The position numbers and the translations under genes were made by a program. Shown piece by piece: positions 22,336-31,802 of a stretch of DNA of 64,000 bases (position 1 is the first letter of the stretch; the number at the start of each line of letters is the position of its first letter). Source of the DNA: a virus. The notes beneath the pieces are model-generated. The model ran no database searches, was not told where the DNA came from, and saw nothing but the letters and a program-made list of their open reading frames with translations. The stretch spans positions 1-64,000 of the IMG/VR virus record IMGVR_UViG_3300042462_000200; one strand, 5' to 3'.

Positions 22336-22463
22336 TTCATTAAATCCTGATATAAGTGTTTAATAGAATATACTGCAAACCCAACTGAAATTACTGATAA
22401 TGCTACTACACCAACTGTCATTGCAAGCTCCAGAATAAATTGTAATACTTCACTTTTCATCAT
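22332..22463 (-). CDS. Small single-span membrane protein (43 aa)
   Basis: ATG 22463 to TGA 22332, with an AAGGAAC site. Residues 12-33 form one transmembrane helix (AMTVGVVALSVISVGFAVY). It overlaps the ligase stop (ATGA) and the kinase start (ATGA), tightly linking the three genes. The role is unknown. Confidence 0.65.
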   Translation of the reverse strand: MMKSEVLQFILELAMTVGVVALSVISVGFAVYSIKHLYQDLMK

Positions 22464-23773
22464 ACAAGTTCCTTTAATGTTTCTAAAGTGTCTGCAGTGT
22501 CTTTATCATATCGACGTTCTACAAACTTAGGTTCAAACAAACTATACTCACCCTTCTCATTAGTGATCACGGATGAATACGTTACTTCAATGATAGCATA
22601 CATCCAGCCATCATAATTTTGGTGGATTTCCCACGTTAATTCATTGGTAAGATTACCTACGTTAACTATAAGTTGTCCATCTTCTGTACTACATTTAAGA
22701 GAGCCAAATGTATCAGCATTCTCTCCTGTGCCTGGATTAAAATCAATTACTCTCAATTCACAATGTAACTCTTTTTTAAACTTAACAATCTCTTTACTAA
22801 CACCATTCTTCCAAACAGCTCTGTAAGACTTTAATACAGTACCTTCCTTACCTTGCTTAGCTAGCTCTACAAAGTGATCTTCAGCTTCTTGTAGTGTTGT
22901 AACTAACTTAGATGGAATTGCCTTAACATACTTCCGATCATAGTTATTAATAGATTGATACCTATCTATATACAGGGTATGGTCTATATTCTTTCTGATA
23001 GATGTAATTGGTACAATATCCCAATAATAAAATACGGGATATTCTCCATTTTTAAATTCTCCGCCTAGGTTGACACGTCTTAAAACACCATTACTAGTTT
23101 TACGTTCTAGCGGTACACCATTGACCTCTACAATCAACTCACCATGTGTTTGGTATCCTTCCTTGATTACACCAAGCCCTTCTGCTTGTATTAGGAGTTC
23201 TCTATAAGAATCAAAAGGCATCTCTTGGTACTTACGGCTTAGCATTGTAATGGCTGAACCCTCTATAGTAATGTTTACAAATAGGCCATCAGCCTTTTCC
23301 TGACTAAATGCAGGGAAATGAAACTCATCCATTTTAACATGTTTAGGTAAGCTACATCTCATATAAGCTGCTACAGGTATTAGGCCAGGAACAGCTTTGT
23401 TAATAGTCTTAGCATCAAAGCCTGCCCTGAGATCTTTTTCTAAAATACCCCTTAACACTGCCTCAGAGCCGTTATACAGCTTTCCCATTGTAGCTAATAA
23501 GGTTTCAATTGCAAGCTTACCTGTTACATATCTTTGGCTTAGCAAGTCGAGCAGACCCCATGTATCATAATCAAATGACTTCAGTAAGCCAACCTTATGT
23601 GAGACACTGGGCACTTTACGTATACCAAATGTAATAAATGGGTTGTACGCATATACAATTACTTTCTCAAATTCATCATCTTGTAAGTAAAATTCCAACA
23701 TTTCTATCTTAGCATTCTTAGAAGGCTCTGCTGCAATACCCTGTAAGCATTCGTATATTTCATCTGTGTTCAT
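22460..23773 (-). CDS. ATP-dependent DNA ligase
   Basis: The start is set at ATG 23773 (MNTDEIYE), with a GGAG site; 28 extra codons upstream would cross the terminator hairpin. This gives 437 residues. Motif I is EKADGLF, with the lysine that forms the AMP adduct at about residue 160. Motif III lies in THGELIV and motif IV in KEGTVLKS; motif V is EIVKFKKE. The size and adenylation motifs match T4-type phage ligases. It seals nicks in replication and repair. Confidence 0.93.
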   Translation of the reverse strand: MNTDEIYECLQGIAAEPSKNAKIEMLEFYLQDDEFEKVIVYAYNPFITFGIRKVPSVSHKVGLLKSFDYDTWGLLDLLSQRYVTGKLAIETLLATMGKLYNGSEAVLRGILEKDLRAGFDAKTINKAVPGLIPVAAYMRCSLPKHVKMDEFHFPAFSQEKADGLFVNITIEGSAITMLSRKYQEMPFDSYRELLIQAEGLGVIKEGYQTHGELIVEVNGVPLERKTSNGVLRRVNLGGEFKNGEYPVFYYWDIVPITSIRKNIDHTLYIDRYQSINNYDRKYVKAIPSKLVTTLQEAEDHFVELAKQGKEGTVLKSYRAVWKNGVSKEIVKFKKELHCELRVIDFNPGTGENADTFGSLKCSTEDGQLIVNVGNLTNELTWEIHQNYDGWMYAIIEVTYSSVITNEKGEYSLFEPKFVERRYDKDTADTLETLKELV

Positions 23774-23787
23774 AATACTCTCCGTTA

Positions 23788-23813
23788 AAAAGGGAAGACC
23801 GAAGTCCTCCCTA
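23788..23813 (-). terminator. Rho-independent terminator
   Basis: On the minus strand GGGAGGAC-TTCG-GTCTTCCC is followed by TTTTT, four bases after the stop of the 53-residue gene. It closes the reductase unit and stands immediately before the ligase leader. Confidence 0.92.
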
Positions 23814-23816
23814 TGA

Positions 23817-23978
23817 TTAATTCCAACAAATATATGTGTTCTTAAACCAGTAACCAAAAGAGAACTTCATTTGTACATACCTATACGTACGATACAATTC
23901 TCTTAACTGCTTACGTCTTTGTTGGCTATCACCTTTTAATGTTACTTGTACTTCACCCGTGGCATGAGAGACACTCAT
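23817..23978 (-). CDS. Small basic protein (53 aa)
   Basis: The start at ATG 23978 (MSVSHATGEV) lies inside the 3' end of the reductase gene, with an AAGGA site nine bases upstream. The protein is basic (QQRRKQLRELYRTYRY) and ends in an aromatic, hydrophobic stretch (FGYWFKNTYICW). No family is known; it ends just before a terminator. Confidence 0.55.
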   Translation of the reverse strand: MSVSHATGEVQVTLKGDSQQRRKQLRELYRTYRYVQMKFSFGYWFKNTYICWN

Positions 23979-25662
23979 CTTTATTAGTCCTTGCACCATT
24001 AGTAGTGCGAATATAATACAATGATTTAATACCTTCTAGCTCAAATGCTTCTTGATGTATTTCAGAGATATACTCTTCAGTTTCATCAGCATCAAAGAAG
24101 AGATTAATAGATTGACCTTGATCAATATAAGGCTGTCTAGCTGCTGCTAGTTTCAAGATACTCTTTTGGTTAATTTCAAATGCAGTTTTAAATACATCTT
24201 TTTCATGGTCACTGAGCCAATCAACATGCTGGACAGAGCCATTATTTCTGATGATATCCTTAAGAGTTTTTTGCACATCAAGACCAGCTTCTACAATTAA
24301 GTGCATCAATGCAGGTGATGATCTTCTCATCTTACCGCCTGCAGTGTTTTGTACAAATGCATTCTTATAAATAGGTTCAATACCTTGAGATGTACCGCCA
24401 GCTATTAAAGAGCTAGATAAGTTTGGTGCAATAGCCATTCGATGTGTATTACGAATGCCAAGCCCTAAGCACCATTCAGGTTCACCCCATACGCTAGCCA
24501 TCCATTTAGATGCCATTAGAGATTGAGTATTAAGGTATTTGAACATTTCTTGGCTAACCAAGTGAGCATCAAAGCTTTCAAATGCAATGCTGTGTTCTTG
24601 TAAGTAGCTATGAAAGCCTAATAAGCCTAAACCTAATGCTCTAGACTTTTCAGCAAACCTTACAATACGCTCCATGCCTGGTTTTTCTTTACCAATACGA
24701 ATTTGATCTTCATTAACACAATCAAGAAACACAGTGGCATTAAAGACCGCGTCTGGTACAGCTTTCCACTCATCATACTTAGCAGCATTCATTGACGATA
24801 ATACACAAGAGAATGTATACTCTTCGTTTTCATGGATACCACTAAACAGGGCAATCTCAGTACATAGATTAGAAGCTTTAACTTCTAGGTCTCTACGTCT
24901 ATATGAATGTGGCAAAGCTCTCTTTACTTTGTCTGCAAAGAAGAAATAGCCTTTACCAAGCATTCTTAGCTTCATTGCCTTCTGGTAACGCCTTGTAGCA
25001 TCTTTGTCCCCTGCGTTAAGTCTGCGTACAAAATCATCTGAAATGCACCAGCCAACATTAGCATCATCAGGGAAATTAAGTATATGTGTAGCCAGTTCAT
25101 CAAAGTCTCCATGTTCAATATCTAAATAACCTGCCCAAGCACCTCTACGTTGAGAGCCTTGACTAATGTCTTGTGCTACTTTAACAAATCCTTTAAATAC
25201 TGGTAACACACCTGAAGCAGATCCGGCCACACCAGAAATAGCGGCACCACGTTTACGAATATTACCAAGATAATTACTAGTACCATATCCCTGCTGCGAG
25301 AGGACTGCGGCTTCTTGTTGCTTGGCATAGAAGTCAAATACTGAATCCTGGACTGTACTTCCGGAACATGAAACCGGACATCCGTTACCCGTGCCCATAT
25401 TGGCACAAACAGGCGTAGAAGGTATAAGCCAGCCTTTCCAGAGAAGTTCGAAGAATTTTTCTTCCCAAGCTGATTGATTATCTGTGTAAGAAGCCGCGTG
25501 CTTAGCAATACGACGATAGATCGACAGTAGATCTGGATATTGTTCAGATACATATTTTTCCTTTAGTAGCTGCCAGCTATTGGTAATAATCCACTCAGGA
25601 AGTTTTCCTTCTTTTTGTAGACGTTTTCTTTCAATACTTAACTCACGATAAATACTGGTCAT
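23953..25662 (-). CDS. nrdA: Ribonucleotide reductase, class I, alpha subunit
   Basis: The protein has 569 residues, shorter than E. coli NrdA (761), because the N-terminal ATP-cone is missing. The catalytic core is complete: the first redox Cys in GCPVSCSGST, NLCTEIAL with Asn, the radical Cys and Glu at about 288-295, and the second redox Cys in FSCVLSSMN. The radical-transfer Tyr pair is in SLYYIRT, and a C-terminal CLSC pair is present. It reduces nucleotides to deoxynucleotides for phage DNA synthesis. It overlaps nrdB by 20 bases. Confidence 0.95.
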   Translation of the reverse strand: MTSIYRELSIERKRLQKEGKLPEWIITNSWQLLKEKYVSEQYPDLLSIYRRIAKHAASYTDNQSAWEEKFFELLWKGWLIPSTPVCANMGTGNGCPVSCSGSTVQDSVFDFYAKQQEAAVLSQQGYGTSNYLGNIRKRGAAISGVAGSASGVLPVFKGFVKVAQDISQGSQRRGAWAGYLDIEHGDFDELATHILNFPDDANVGWCISDDFVRRLNAGDKDATRRYQKAMKLRMLGKGYFFFADKVKRALPHSYRRRDLEVKASNLCTEIALFSGIHENEEYTFSCVLSSMNAAKYDEWKAVPDAVFNATVFLDCVNEDQIRIGKEKPGMERIVRFAEKSRALGLGLLGFHSYLQEHSIAFESFDAHLVSQEMFKYLNTQSLMASKWMASVWGEPEWCLGLGIRNTHRMAIAPNLSSSLIAGGTSQGIEPIYKNAFVQNTAGGKMRRSSPALMHLIVEAGLDVQKTLKDIIRNNGSVQHVDWLSDHEKDVFKTAFEINQKSILKLAAARQPYIDQGQSINLFFDADETEEYISEIHQEAFELEGIKSLYYIRTTNGARTNKDECLSCHG

Positions 25663-26659
25663 TTTTCACCTTCCATGTAAATTTAGTTTCAGTCCAATTA
25701 CGCTTATAGTCGTTGCCCATTGCAATGAATGTATCATGCAAAGTACTACTTTCAATATCGTCATAGAACCAATCAGCGATTGGGTTATACTTTGGATCAA
25801 ATAAAACCTTAGCGCCTAGCCTTGTTAAACATAGATCAAGTCTACTTTGTACAAAGTTTTCTAACATTAAAGATGTAATACCTTCAATCGGTCCAAACTC
25901 AAACATCTTCTTGATAATATCTCTTTCATTCTCTGCAATAATCCATGCAGTTACTTCTAGATCGTTGTATAAAACTTCCAAATTAATGTACTCTTCAGGA
26001 TCATTAAGGGCTTCATGCAGTGTTGTATTAAAGATCCAGGCACCCGTTCTAGCATGAATGTCCTCATCAATAGCACTAAAATTAATCCCAGCATTGATAT
26101 TCTGGAATTTGTTTTTACCGTCTGAATTAAAATGTTTCAAGAAAGCAAATGATGAATATAAGACTGCGCCTTCAATCATACTGAAGATTGCTACTGATGT
26201 TAACTTATCCATTGTAGTTTCATGTTTAGAGACTACACGTTCCATCCACTCTAGCCTTTCAGCAAGAATTACGTCTTCTTGATAGGAATTCATAAACTCA
26301 TCGGTATTTAAACCTAATAGTTCATTTATTTTGAAATAAAATGGAGCATGGATATTCAATTCAGTCATTGCATGCACAGATGCAACTCTTTGTACGTCTG
26401 GTCTTGGAAAGAACTTAGGAATATAATCTCGCCAATAATTGTTACCGACATGGATTTCATAGTGTACAAAGATCTTTAATGTATTGACAATCCCATAGTA
26501 CTCTGCCTCTGTGCAATTAGTTCTTAACTCATGGATATCTTTTTCAACTTCTATCTCGTGCGCAAACCATGCAATTTCCGCTTGCCTGATTGCAAACTCT
26601 ACTGCAGCTGGATAGTCTACACCATAGGATTCTCTAGGTGTTAATATTTGTGCTGTCAT
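25643..26659 (-). CDS. nrdB: Ribonucleotide reductase, class I, beta subunit
   Basis: The 338-residue ferritin-like protein has iron-ligand regions: EIHVGNNYW in the first helix, ELNIHAPFY for the second, with His and the probable radical Tyr four residues later, and IDEDIHARTGAW in the second half. The Glu and His in ELNIH are four apart, against three in E. coli EXXH. The start at 26659 has an AAGGA site. It makes the radical used by NrdA. Confidence 0.93.
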   Translation of the reverse strand: MTAQILTPRESYGVDYPAAVEFAIRQAEIAWFAHEIEVEKDIHELRTNCTEAEYYGIVNTLKIFVHYEIHVGNNYWRDYIPKFFPRPDVQRVASVHAMTELNIHAPFYFKINELLGLNTDEFMNSYQEDVILAERLEWMERVVSKHETTMDKLTSVAIFSMIEGAVLYSSFAFLKHFNSDGKNKFQNINAGINFSAIDEDIHARTGAWIFNTTLHEALNDPEEYINLEVLYNDLEVTAWIIAENERDIIKKMFEFGPIEGITSLMLENFVQSRLDLCLTRLGAKVLFDPKYNPIADWFYDDIESSTLHDTFIAMGNDYKRNWTETKFTWKVKNDQYLS

Positions 26660-26668
26660 TTATATTCC

Positions 26669-28291
26669 TTATACTAATGTAATAAAATCGTCTAGGCCAA
26701 AGTCACTAGCTCTTAATCTTCCTGTTTCATGTACGTAATCAACGCCAGGTATTGAACCAGTCAGTCCCGTGAATCTACTTTTTAAAACTCGCATATTAAT
26801 ATGATTTCGAACTGATTCATCATCATTTGACATGTCTCTTGAAAAAGCTACAATCTCCATTGATACTTGCTTAATAGAGCCTGAGCCTTTAATATCATCT
26901 AGAGAAGGTAATTGACCCTCTTCAAACGATTTCTTACCTGTTGGTGTTTTTCTTAAGTGTGATATTAAGCATAGCCAGACAGGATACTTATTTACTAACC
27001 TCAATAAGTCATTCATCGTTCTATCAATAGCTTCATTACCTTGTAAGCCATCAACACCTTCAGATACTAGAATTGTTATGTGATCTAGGATGATATAACG
27101 GCATCCCGATAAGCACATATATTCTAATTTATCCATTAATGACGTATCATCCATAGAGCCTTGATGATCAAGCACCATGATTCTGTCATCTCCAAATACA
27201 CTATCAAAACCGCATTTCAAATCATCTACAGACAGCTCTTCATTGGCTGGATTTCTACTAATAGCCATCCCTGCTAATTTACGTGCTGTCTCTGCTGGTG
27301 GTTCTTCTAATGCTACAATACCAACCATTGTATCTTGCGTAGACACTAGATGTAATGCAATTTCTCTGGTGATTGTAGACTTACCAGAGCCTGTACCTGA
27401 AGTGAATAGAGTTATTGTGTGCTCTCTCATACCTTTCAGTTTAGTATTTAAGCCACTTAAACAATTTGGATACGGCACAACAGGAATTGAATTGTATTCA
27501 ACCATTGCCTGCCATAACTCATCTCTACGCATAATACCAGAAGGTACATACTTAGCAGCTTCAAAGATACACATCATCAATGCATTACCACCCTTTTCAA
27601 GTAGTAATTGATTGGGGTCTTTAACAGGCAGCTTTGTTAGACGTACCTTATCAACACCAATAATCTTAGTAGCCTTTTCTGTAGCTTCCTTACCTGCATC
27701 ATCATTATCAAAGCATAAAACAACTTCATTAAATGATCTAATCCACTCTCTATTTTCTAGAAGAGCTTTTGTACCTGTTGCAGATGACATTGAAACTACT
27801 GGATAGACCTTACCGTACTTTTCAAATGCTGCTTGTGCAACTGACATTGCATCAATTTCACCTTCAGTAATGATTAATCGCTTTCCATCTCCATTGAATT
27901 TTTCTTGACCAAATAGTTTATTTGTATTTGGACCAACCCAAGTAAATGTCTTAGGCAATGCTCTCATTTTATAAGAGTCACCGTATGGATAGAAATGTCC
28001 ATCGACTTCTCCATCCTCACCAAAGCGCATTTTAACACCAAAGAATTCTGTTATATCCTTAGATATCTTTCTTTCTTTGATTGCAGTAGACCTCAATGTA
28101 CTAATGTCTACATGAGCTACTTTACTCGTAACCGCTGGAACTGTACCTTTAAAGTCTGTTACCATTGCTGTATCCGGTTTAAATGATGTACCACAAGAAA
28201 AACAATGACTCTTGCCATCTGAATAAAGTGCTCTTGCATCTGAAGAGTTACACTTTGGGCAAGATGTTTTACCAATCTCTCTGCTCGTCAT
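26669..28291 (-). CDS. Primase-helicase (T7 gp4 type)
   Basis: The 540-residue protein has the three parts of T7 gp4. A zinc-binding domain is at residues 10-36 (CPKCNSSDARALYSDGKSHC, FSCG). A TOPRIM primase core follows, with ITEGEIDAMS at about 145 and CFDNDDAGKEA near 190. The RecA-type helicase has the Walker A TSGTGSGKST at about 298-308 and the Walker B region ILDHITIL near 405. It unwinds the fork and makes primers for the T7-type polymerase. It ends before nrdB by nine bases. Confidence 0.95.
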   Translation of the reverse strand: MTSREIGKTSCPKCNSSDARALYSDGKSHCFSCGTSFKPDTAMVTDFKGTVPAVTSKVAHVDISTLRSTAIKERKISKDITEFFGVKMRFGEDGEVDGHFYPYGDSYKMRALPKTFTWVGPNTNKLFGQEKFNGDGKRLIITEGEIDAMSVAQAAFEKYGKVYPVVSMSSATGTKALLENREWIRSFNEVVLCFDNDDAGKEATEKATKIIGVDKVRLTKLPVKDPNQLLLEKGGNALMMCIFEAAKYVPSGIMRRDELWQAMVEYNSIPVVPYPNCLSGLNTKLKGMREHTITLFTSGTGSGKSTITREIALHLVSTQDTMVGIVALEEPPAETARKLAGMAISRNPANEELSVDDLKCGFDSVFGDDRIMVLDHQGSMDDTSLMDKLEYMCLSGCRYIILDHITILVSEGVDGLQGNEAIDRTMNDLLRLVNKYPVWLCLISHLRKTPTGKKSFEEGQLPSLDDIKGSGSIKQVSMEIVAFSRDMSNDDESVRNHINMRVLKSRFTGLTGSIPGVDYVHETGRLRASDFGLDDFITLV

Positions 28292-28769
28292 AAGGAATAT
28301 ACCCGCTTGAAATTAAATTCAGTCTACTTATATGCTCATTCGTAACGTCTTCACTAATCTTCCATGTGATTTCTTCTATCCTTTTATTGTACACTTCTTC
28401 TCTGAGCGGTGCTTTTATACTGACCAGCGACCATGTTTCGGCCCAAGCGAGTCCACTTTTTGTCTTGTATTCGCCCAAGCAGATATACATAAATTCTTCT
28501 GCTGGTCGTTCTTTGAGGTGAGCTGCAATTGTTGAACTACTACTCTTGTATCTCTTCCAATCAGACTCTCGTCCGAAAGTAGCCTTACCAGCACTTCTGT
28601 AATTCTTCTTCCCGATGTAAAATCGTTTAAGAACTTTATCATAGATAGCATATATAAATCCCACATACGCTGTACCCTCACTCATTTGTTTAAAATATCT
28701 CCAGTGTCCATTAGAGAATTTACTAATAGAAACTGGAGCCGCTGCAGGAACGACTCCTTCAAATTTCAT
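28269..28769 (-). CDS. GIY-YIG-type nuclease
   Basis: The GIY-YIG core is seen at residues 37-56 (FIYAIYDKVLKRFYIGKKNY), where the two tyrosine-containing strands read FIYAI and FYIGK. The conserved Arg/Glu helix (RESDWKRYKSSS) follows, and the catalytic Glu is in LAWAETWSL at about residue 114. Free-standing proteins of this shape in phages are homing nucleases or resolvase-like enzymes. Its place between the FEN exonuclease and primase-helicase suggests a role in recombination or genome processing, where T7 has endonuclease gp3. The final role is open. Confidence 0.78.
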   Translation of the reverse strand: MKFEGVVPAAAPVSISKFSNGHWRYFKQMSEGTAYVGFIYAIYDKVLKRFYIGKKNYRSAGKATFGRESDWKRYKSSSSTIAAHLKERPAEEFMYICLGEYKTKSGLAWAETWSLVSIKAPLREEVYNKRIEEITWKISEDVTNEHISRLNLISSGYIPYDEQRDW

Positions 28770-29551
28770 GTACCTAACATTTCCTTAGCCAATGGCCATT
28801 CATCCAAGCTGAAGTAGTCTTCAGGCCAACGCCATAGATGAATAAGTTTTCCTGTAAGTGTAAGCTCTTCATGCCATTTGTCACCATACGCTTTAATATA
28901 TTCATCAATTACTACTTCTTGAAAGGACTCGAGTGTTGTGCAATCCTTTAAAGCCTTTGCAGACTTTACAGGTCCCATTTTCCAGATACCTGGTATACTA
29001 TCTACAGCATCACCCATTAGTAATTGTTGATGATAAGACATTAATGCTTCATGCTCAGTAACAGTACTAATTTGTTTAGTCTTTAAATGATAGTGCTTAC
29101 CAGAGATCATCTTTAAATCTTTGTCTGTTGTACATACAATAAAATCTTTACCTTCTGCACGTAATTCTTCTGCCCACATTCGAATATAGTCATCAGCTTC
29201 ACAGCCAGTAGAGGGTACAGCCATTTCTAAACTTAGTGCTACGTCTTTAATGCCATCTGCATAGTATTTAACACCACCTGAATTACGTTTGGATTTATAG
29301 AATGGATCTACTTCATGTCTAAAGTTACCTTTACCCCGTAATACAATTCTAGCCTCTTCTGCAAATACGTTTTCGCTAACTTCTCTAAGATCTCTACAAA
29401 AATTTTTAAAAATCTCTGCTTTGTACTGAGCTTCCTCTTCAGCTGTATAACTTGTATTACCGTCATCATCGAGGTTAACAATTGCACTCTGCTTCTCTCT
29501 ATTGAAACAAACAGAATAAGTTAAACCATCCGCATCGATTAGTGCTATCAT
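28766..29551 (-). CDS. 5'-3' exonuclease (FEN family, T7 gp6/T5 D15 type)
   Basis: The 261-residue protein has the FEN metal-binding residues: IDADG at the N-terminus, then GCEADDYI at about residues 119-126 and TTDKDLKMI at 142-150. The helix-two-turn-helix (GDAVDSIPGIWKMGPVKSAK at 180-200) holds DNA. It removes RNA primers and trims strands in replication and recombination. It overlaps the GIY-YIG and MazG-like genes by four bases each. Confidence 0.92.
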   Translation of the reverse strand: MIALIDADGLTYSVCFNREKQSAIVNLDDDGNTSYTAEEEAQYKAEIFKNFCRDLREVSENVFAEEARIVLRGKGNFRHEVDPFYKSKRNSGGVKYYADGIKDVALSLEMAVPSTGCEADDYIRMWAEELRAEGKDFIVCTTDKDLKMISGKHYHLKTKQISTVTEHEALMSYHQQLLMGDAVDSIPGIWKMGPVKSAKALKDCTTLESFQEVVIDEYIKAYGDKWHEELTLTGKLIHLWRWPEDYFSLDEWPLAKEMLGT

Positions 29552-29841
29552 TTTCCTAAAACTCCCATATCTTGTGACAAAATCATACGCATTTCTGTTT
29601 TGGCTATCTTATCTCTTATGTGAGATTTCATATCGCAATTTAGTCTAATATTACACTCACTAGCCAGCATAATAAGAATAGCTTGTACATCAGCTAATTC
29701 ATTCTTTAGCTTTTGCTTGTTACTATGTTCGTATTCTTCACACTGATGATCCAGTGTGAATCTAATACACTTAGAAGCTTCTTGTGCAGCTTCTGATAAC
29801 TCTTCCATAAGGCATACTAATAAATATTGTTCTGAATTCAT
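29548..29841 (-). CDS. MazG-like nucleotide pyrophosphohydrolase
   Basis: The start is placed at ATG 29841, overlapping the polymerase stop as TGATG. The all-alpha NTP-PPase signature is present: MEELSEAAQEASK with E-x-x-E spacing, then KNELADVQAILIML with a E-x-x-D pair. Such enzymes hydrolyse NTPs or alarmones; in phages they may lower ppGpp and keep host transcription on. The protein is 97 residues, a single-domain type. Confidence 0.75.
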   Translation of the reverse strand: MNSEQYLLVCLMEELSEAAQEASKCIRFTLDHQCEEYEHSNKQKLKNELADVQAILIMLASECNIRLNCDMKSHIRDKIAKTEMRMILSQDMGVLGK

Positions 29842-31790
29842 CAATGTGTCTCCAACCAATTATCTCCAAAGGAACCAGAGCCATCCATAATACTGACTCC
29901 AAATAATTTAGGGCCTTCTTGGAAAGCCTTAATGCCAAGCTCTACTGCACGTTCTGCATACTCTTCTGGTACCATTAATTGGAATTCATCATGGTACATA
30001 ATTAAAGGTTGATACGGAATTTTCTCTTCTTTAAGATACTGTTGTACTAGCATGCAAGCTGCACCACAAGTAATCTTCTCTGCGGATTGCAAGAGATACA
30101 CTAATAGTTTATGAAAGGAATCTACATATACTCTATTATGTGCTAGGCTAGGGATATACCCAAGTCCTCTTTGTTTCGTTTTACCAAAGATAGCTTCAAG
30201 TTTGTCTAAGAGTGCCTTGAATCCTGGCACAGCTTTAATAAACTCTTTTTTAACTTTAGCACCCTTTGTATCATTCATTTCACCATTAAACATGTAGCTC
30301 CAAAGCTTACCACCTGACGCGCCAAACAAGAAAGCGTATAATACACGCTTAGCACAATTTCTTCTTCTTAATGCTAAATTCTCTTCTAGCGTATGTTTAT
30401 CATCTGCTGTCACGCCTTGTTTAGTCCAGTAATCATTCCAATCTATATTAATTGTTTCTTTCAGAATACGATTGAGAGTGTCTGCATTAAAAGTATGGAT
30501 ATCACCATTAAGTAGAATATCTGTAAAGCCTTCATCTTCTAGGAAATGTGCTAGACCTCTAGCTTGATTACCAGCGCTATCGCAGCCTACTACTTTCCAA
30601 CCAGGAATACACTTAAACAATGCTCTCATTTGTTTCCCGTATGGAGCATCAGGGCTAGGAATGTTAACAATAATACTATGACGTGAACGCATACTAGGGG
30701 TTCCGATAACCATACAGTCCCCATGAAGTCTACCATTGTCATCTACATTCTCCAACCACGTTTTAACGATTGAGTGTCTTGCCTTTTCAGTTAAGTAATT
30801 ACTATACAGCTTACCATCACCACCTAAAAATTCTAAACTATCTTCAGTAATCTTAGGTGTTGTTCTTTCACGCTTTAAATCTTCAGTTAACTTGTAGTTC
30901 CAATCTGTTGGTTTCCAACCATGTCTATACAAGAATACTTTTACATCAGTTACAGAATTAAGGCTAAGAGGTTCAATAGTAATACGGCAGTACTCGCCAT
31001 CAACAATTCTATCTTCAGGTTCAAAGCCACTCCAAGGATTGACATCAAACCATCTAGCTGTATGCGCATCATAGCTACCATCCTTTTTGTACTTAGGCTT
31101 TTTGGCTTCTACTATGCCAAACTTCTTATCAACAGCAACCACCTTAAGGCCTAGTTTCTTATTCAGAATCTCATAAGTACTATTCATCTTGGCTTCGAGT
31201 TCATTATAAAGCTCATAAGCTTTATTTGTATCAAAAGGCCATCCATGAAGACTAGCTTCAGCACACCACTTAGCTACAGCGTGTTCTACCTTAATATATT
31301 GTGTCAAGAGTTTAAATTGTTCTGGATACTTCTCTTCACCTTTCTTAAGTTCATCTCGTAAATCTTTTAGGATTCTGAAGTTAACCTCTACGTCATTTTC
31401 GCAATACTCAGCCATAGTTTCTGAATACTGTGTCCAATCCTCAAATTCTTGTTTAGGATAACCTAGATGTTCACCCCATACTTTTAATGAGTGTCCTTTC
31501 TCTCCAAAACGTTTGTAGTCTAATACTTGAGAAAGAATTAATGTATCAACTATTTTAGTCTTCTCAGGTACTTTGTATCCAAACAATTTCTCTAGCACAC
31601 AAATATCATAACCAATTATATTGTGTCCAATCAGTTGGTTAGCATTATTAAATAGAGTTTTCCAACCGAAGTCTCCTTCTAAATAGCGTGTTTTCTTTCC
31701 TGTACTTAGATCCTTAACGACCATAATCCACATACGTGTTACATTAGGTAAGAGACCATCTGTCTCTACATCGAATATATAATTCATCAT
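29841..31790 (-). CDS. DNA polymerase, family A (T7 type)
   Basis: The 649-residue protein has a proofreading exonuclease (FDVETDGLL at 5-13, GHNIIGYD near 54-61, YCENDVEVN near 130) and the polymerase palm. Motif A is GCDSAGNQARGLAHF at about 401-415; motif B is RRRNCAKRVLYAFLFGASGG at about 474-493; motif C is YHDEFQ at about 600. The ddNTP-selectivity residue is Tyr as in T7, but the following Tyr (T7 530) is Phe. It replicates the phage genome. T7 enzyme needs thioredoxin; the equivalent loop is not clear here. Confidence 0.95.
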   Translation of the reverse strand: MMNYIFDVETDGLLPNVTRMWIMVVKDLSTGKKTRYLEGDFGWKTLFNNANQLIGHNIIGYDICVLEKLFGYKVPEKTKIVDTLILSQVLDYKRFGEKGHSLKVWGEHLGYPKQEFEDWTQYSETMAEYCENDVEVNFRILKDLRDELKKGEEKYPEQFKLLTQYIKVEHAVAKWCAEASLHGWPFDTNKAYELYNELEAKMNSTYEILNKKLGLKVVAVDKKFGIVEAKKPKYKKDGSYDAHTARWFDVNPWSGFEPEDRIVDGEYCRITIEPLSLNSVTDVKVFLYRHGWKPTDWNYKLTEDLKRERTTPKITEDSLEFLGGDGKLYSNYLTEKARHSIVKTWLENVDDNGRLHGDCMVIGTPSMRSRHSIIVNIPSPDAPYGKQMRALFKCIPGWKVVGCDSAGNQARGLAHFLEDEGFTDILLNGDIHTFNADTLNRILKETINIDWNDYWTKQGVTADDKHTLEENLALRRRNCAKRVLYAFLFGASGGKLWSYMFNGEMNDTKGAKVKKEFIKAVPGFKALLDKLEAIFGKTKQRGLGYIPSLAHNRVYVDSFHKLLVYLLQSAEKITCGAACMLVQQYLKEEKIPYQPLIMYHDEFQLMVPEEYAERAVELGIKAFQEGPKLFGVSIMDGSGSFGDNWLETH

Positions 31791-31802
31791 AGCCTCGAAT
31801 AA

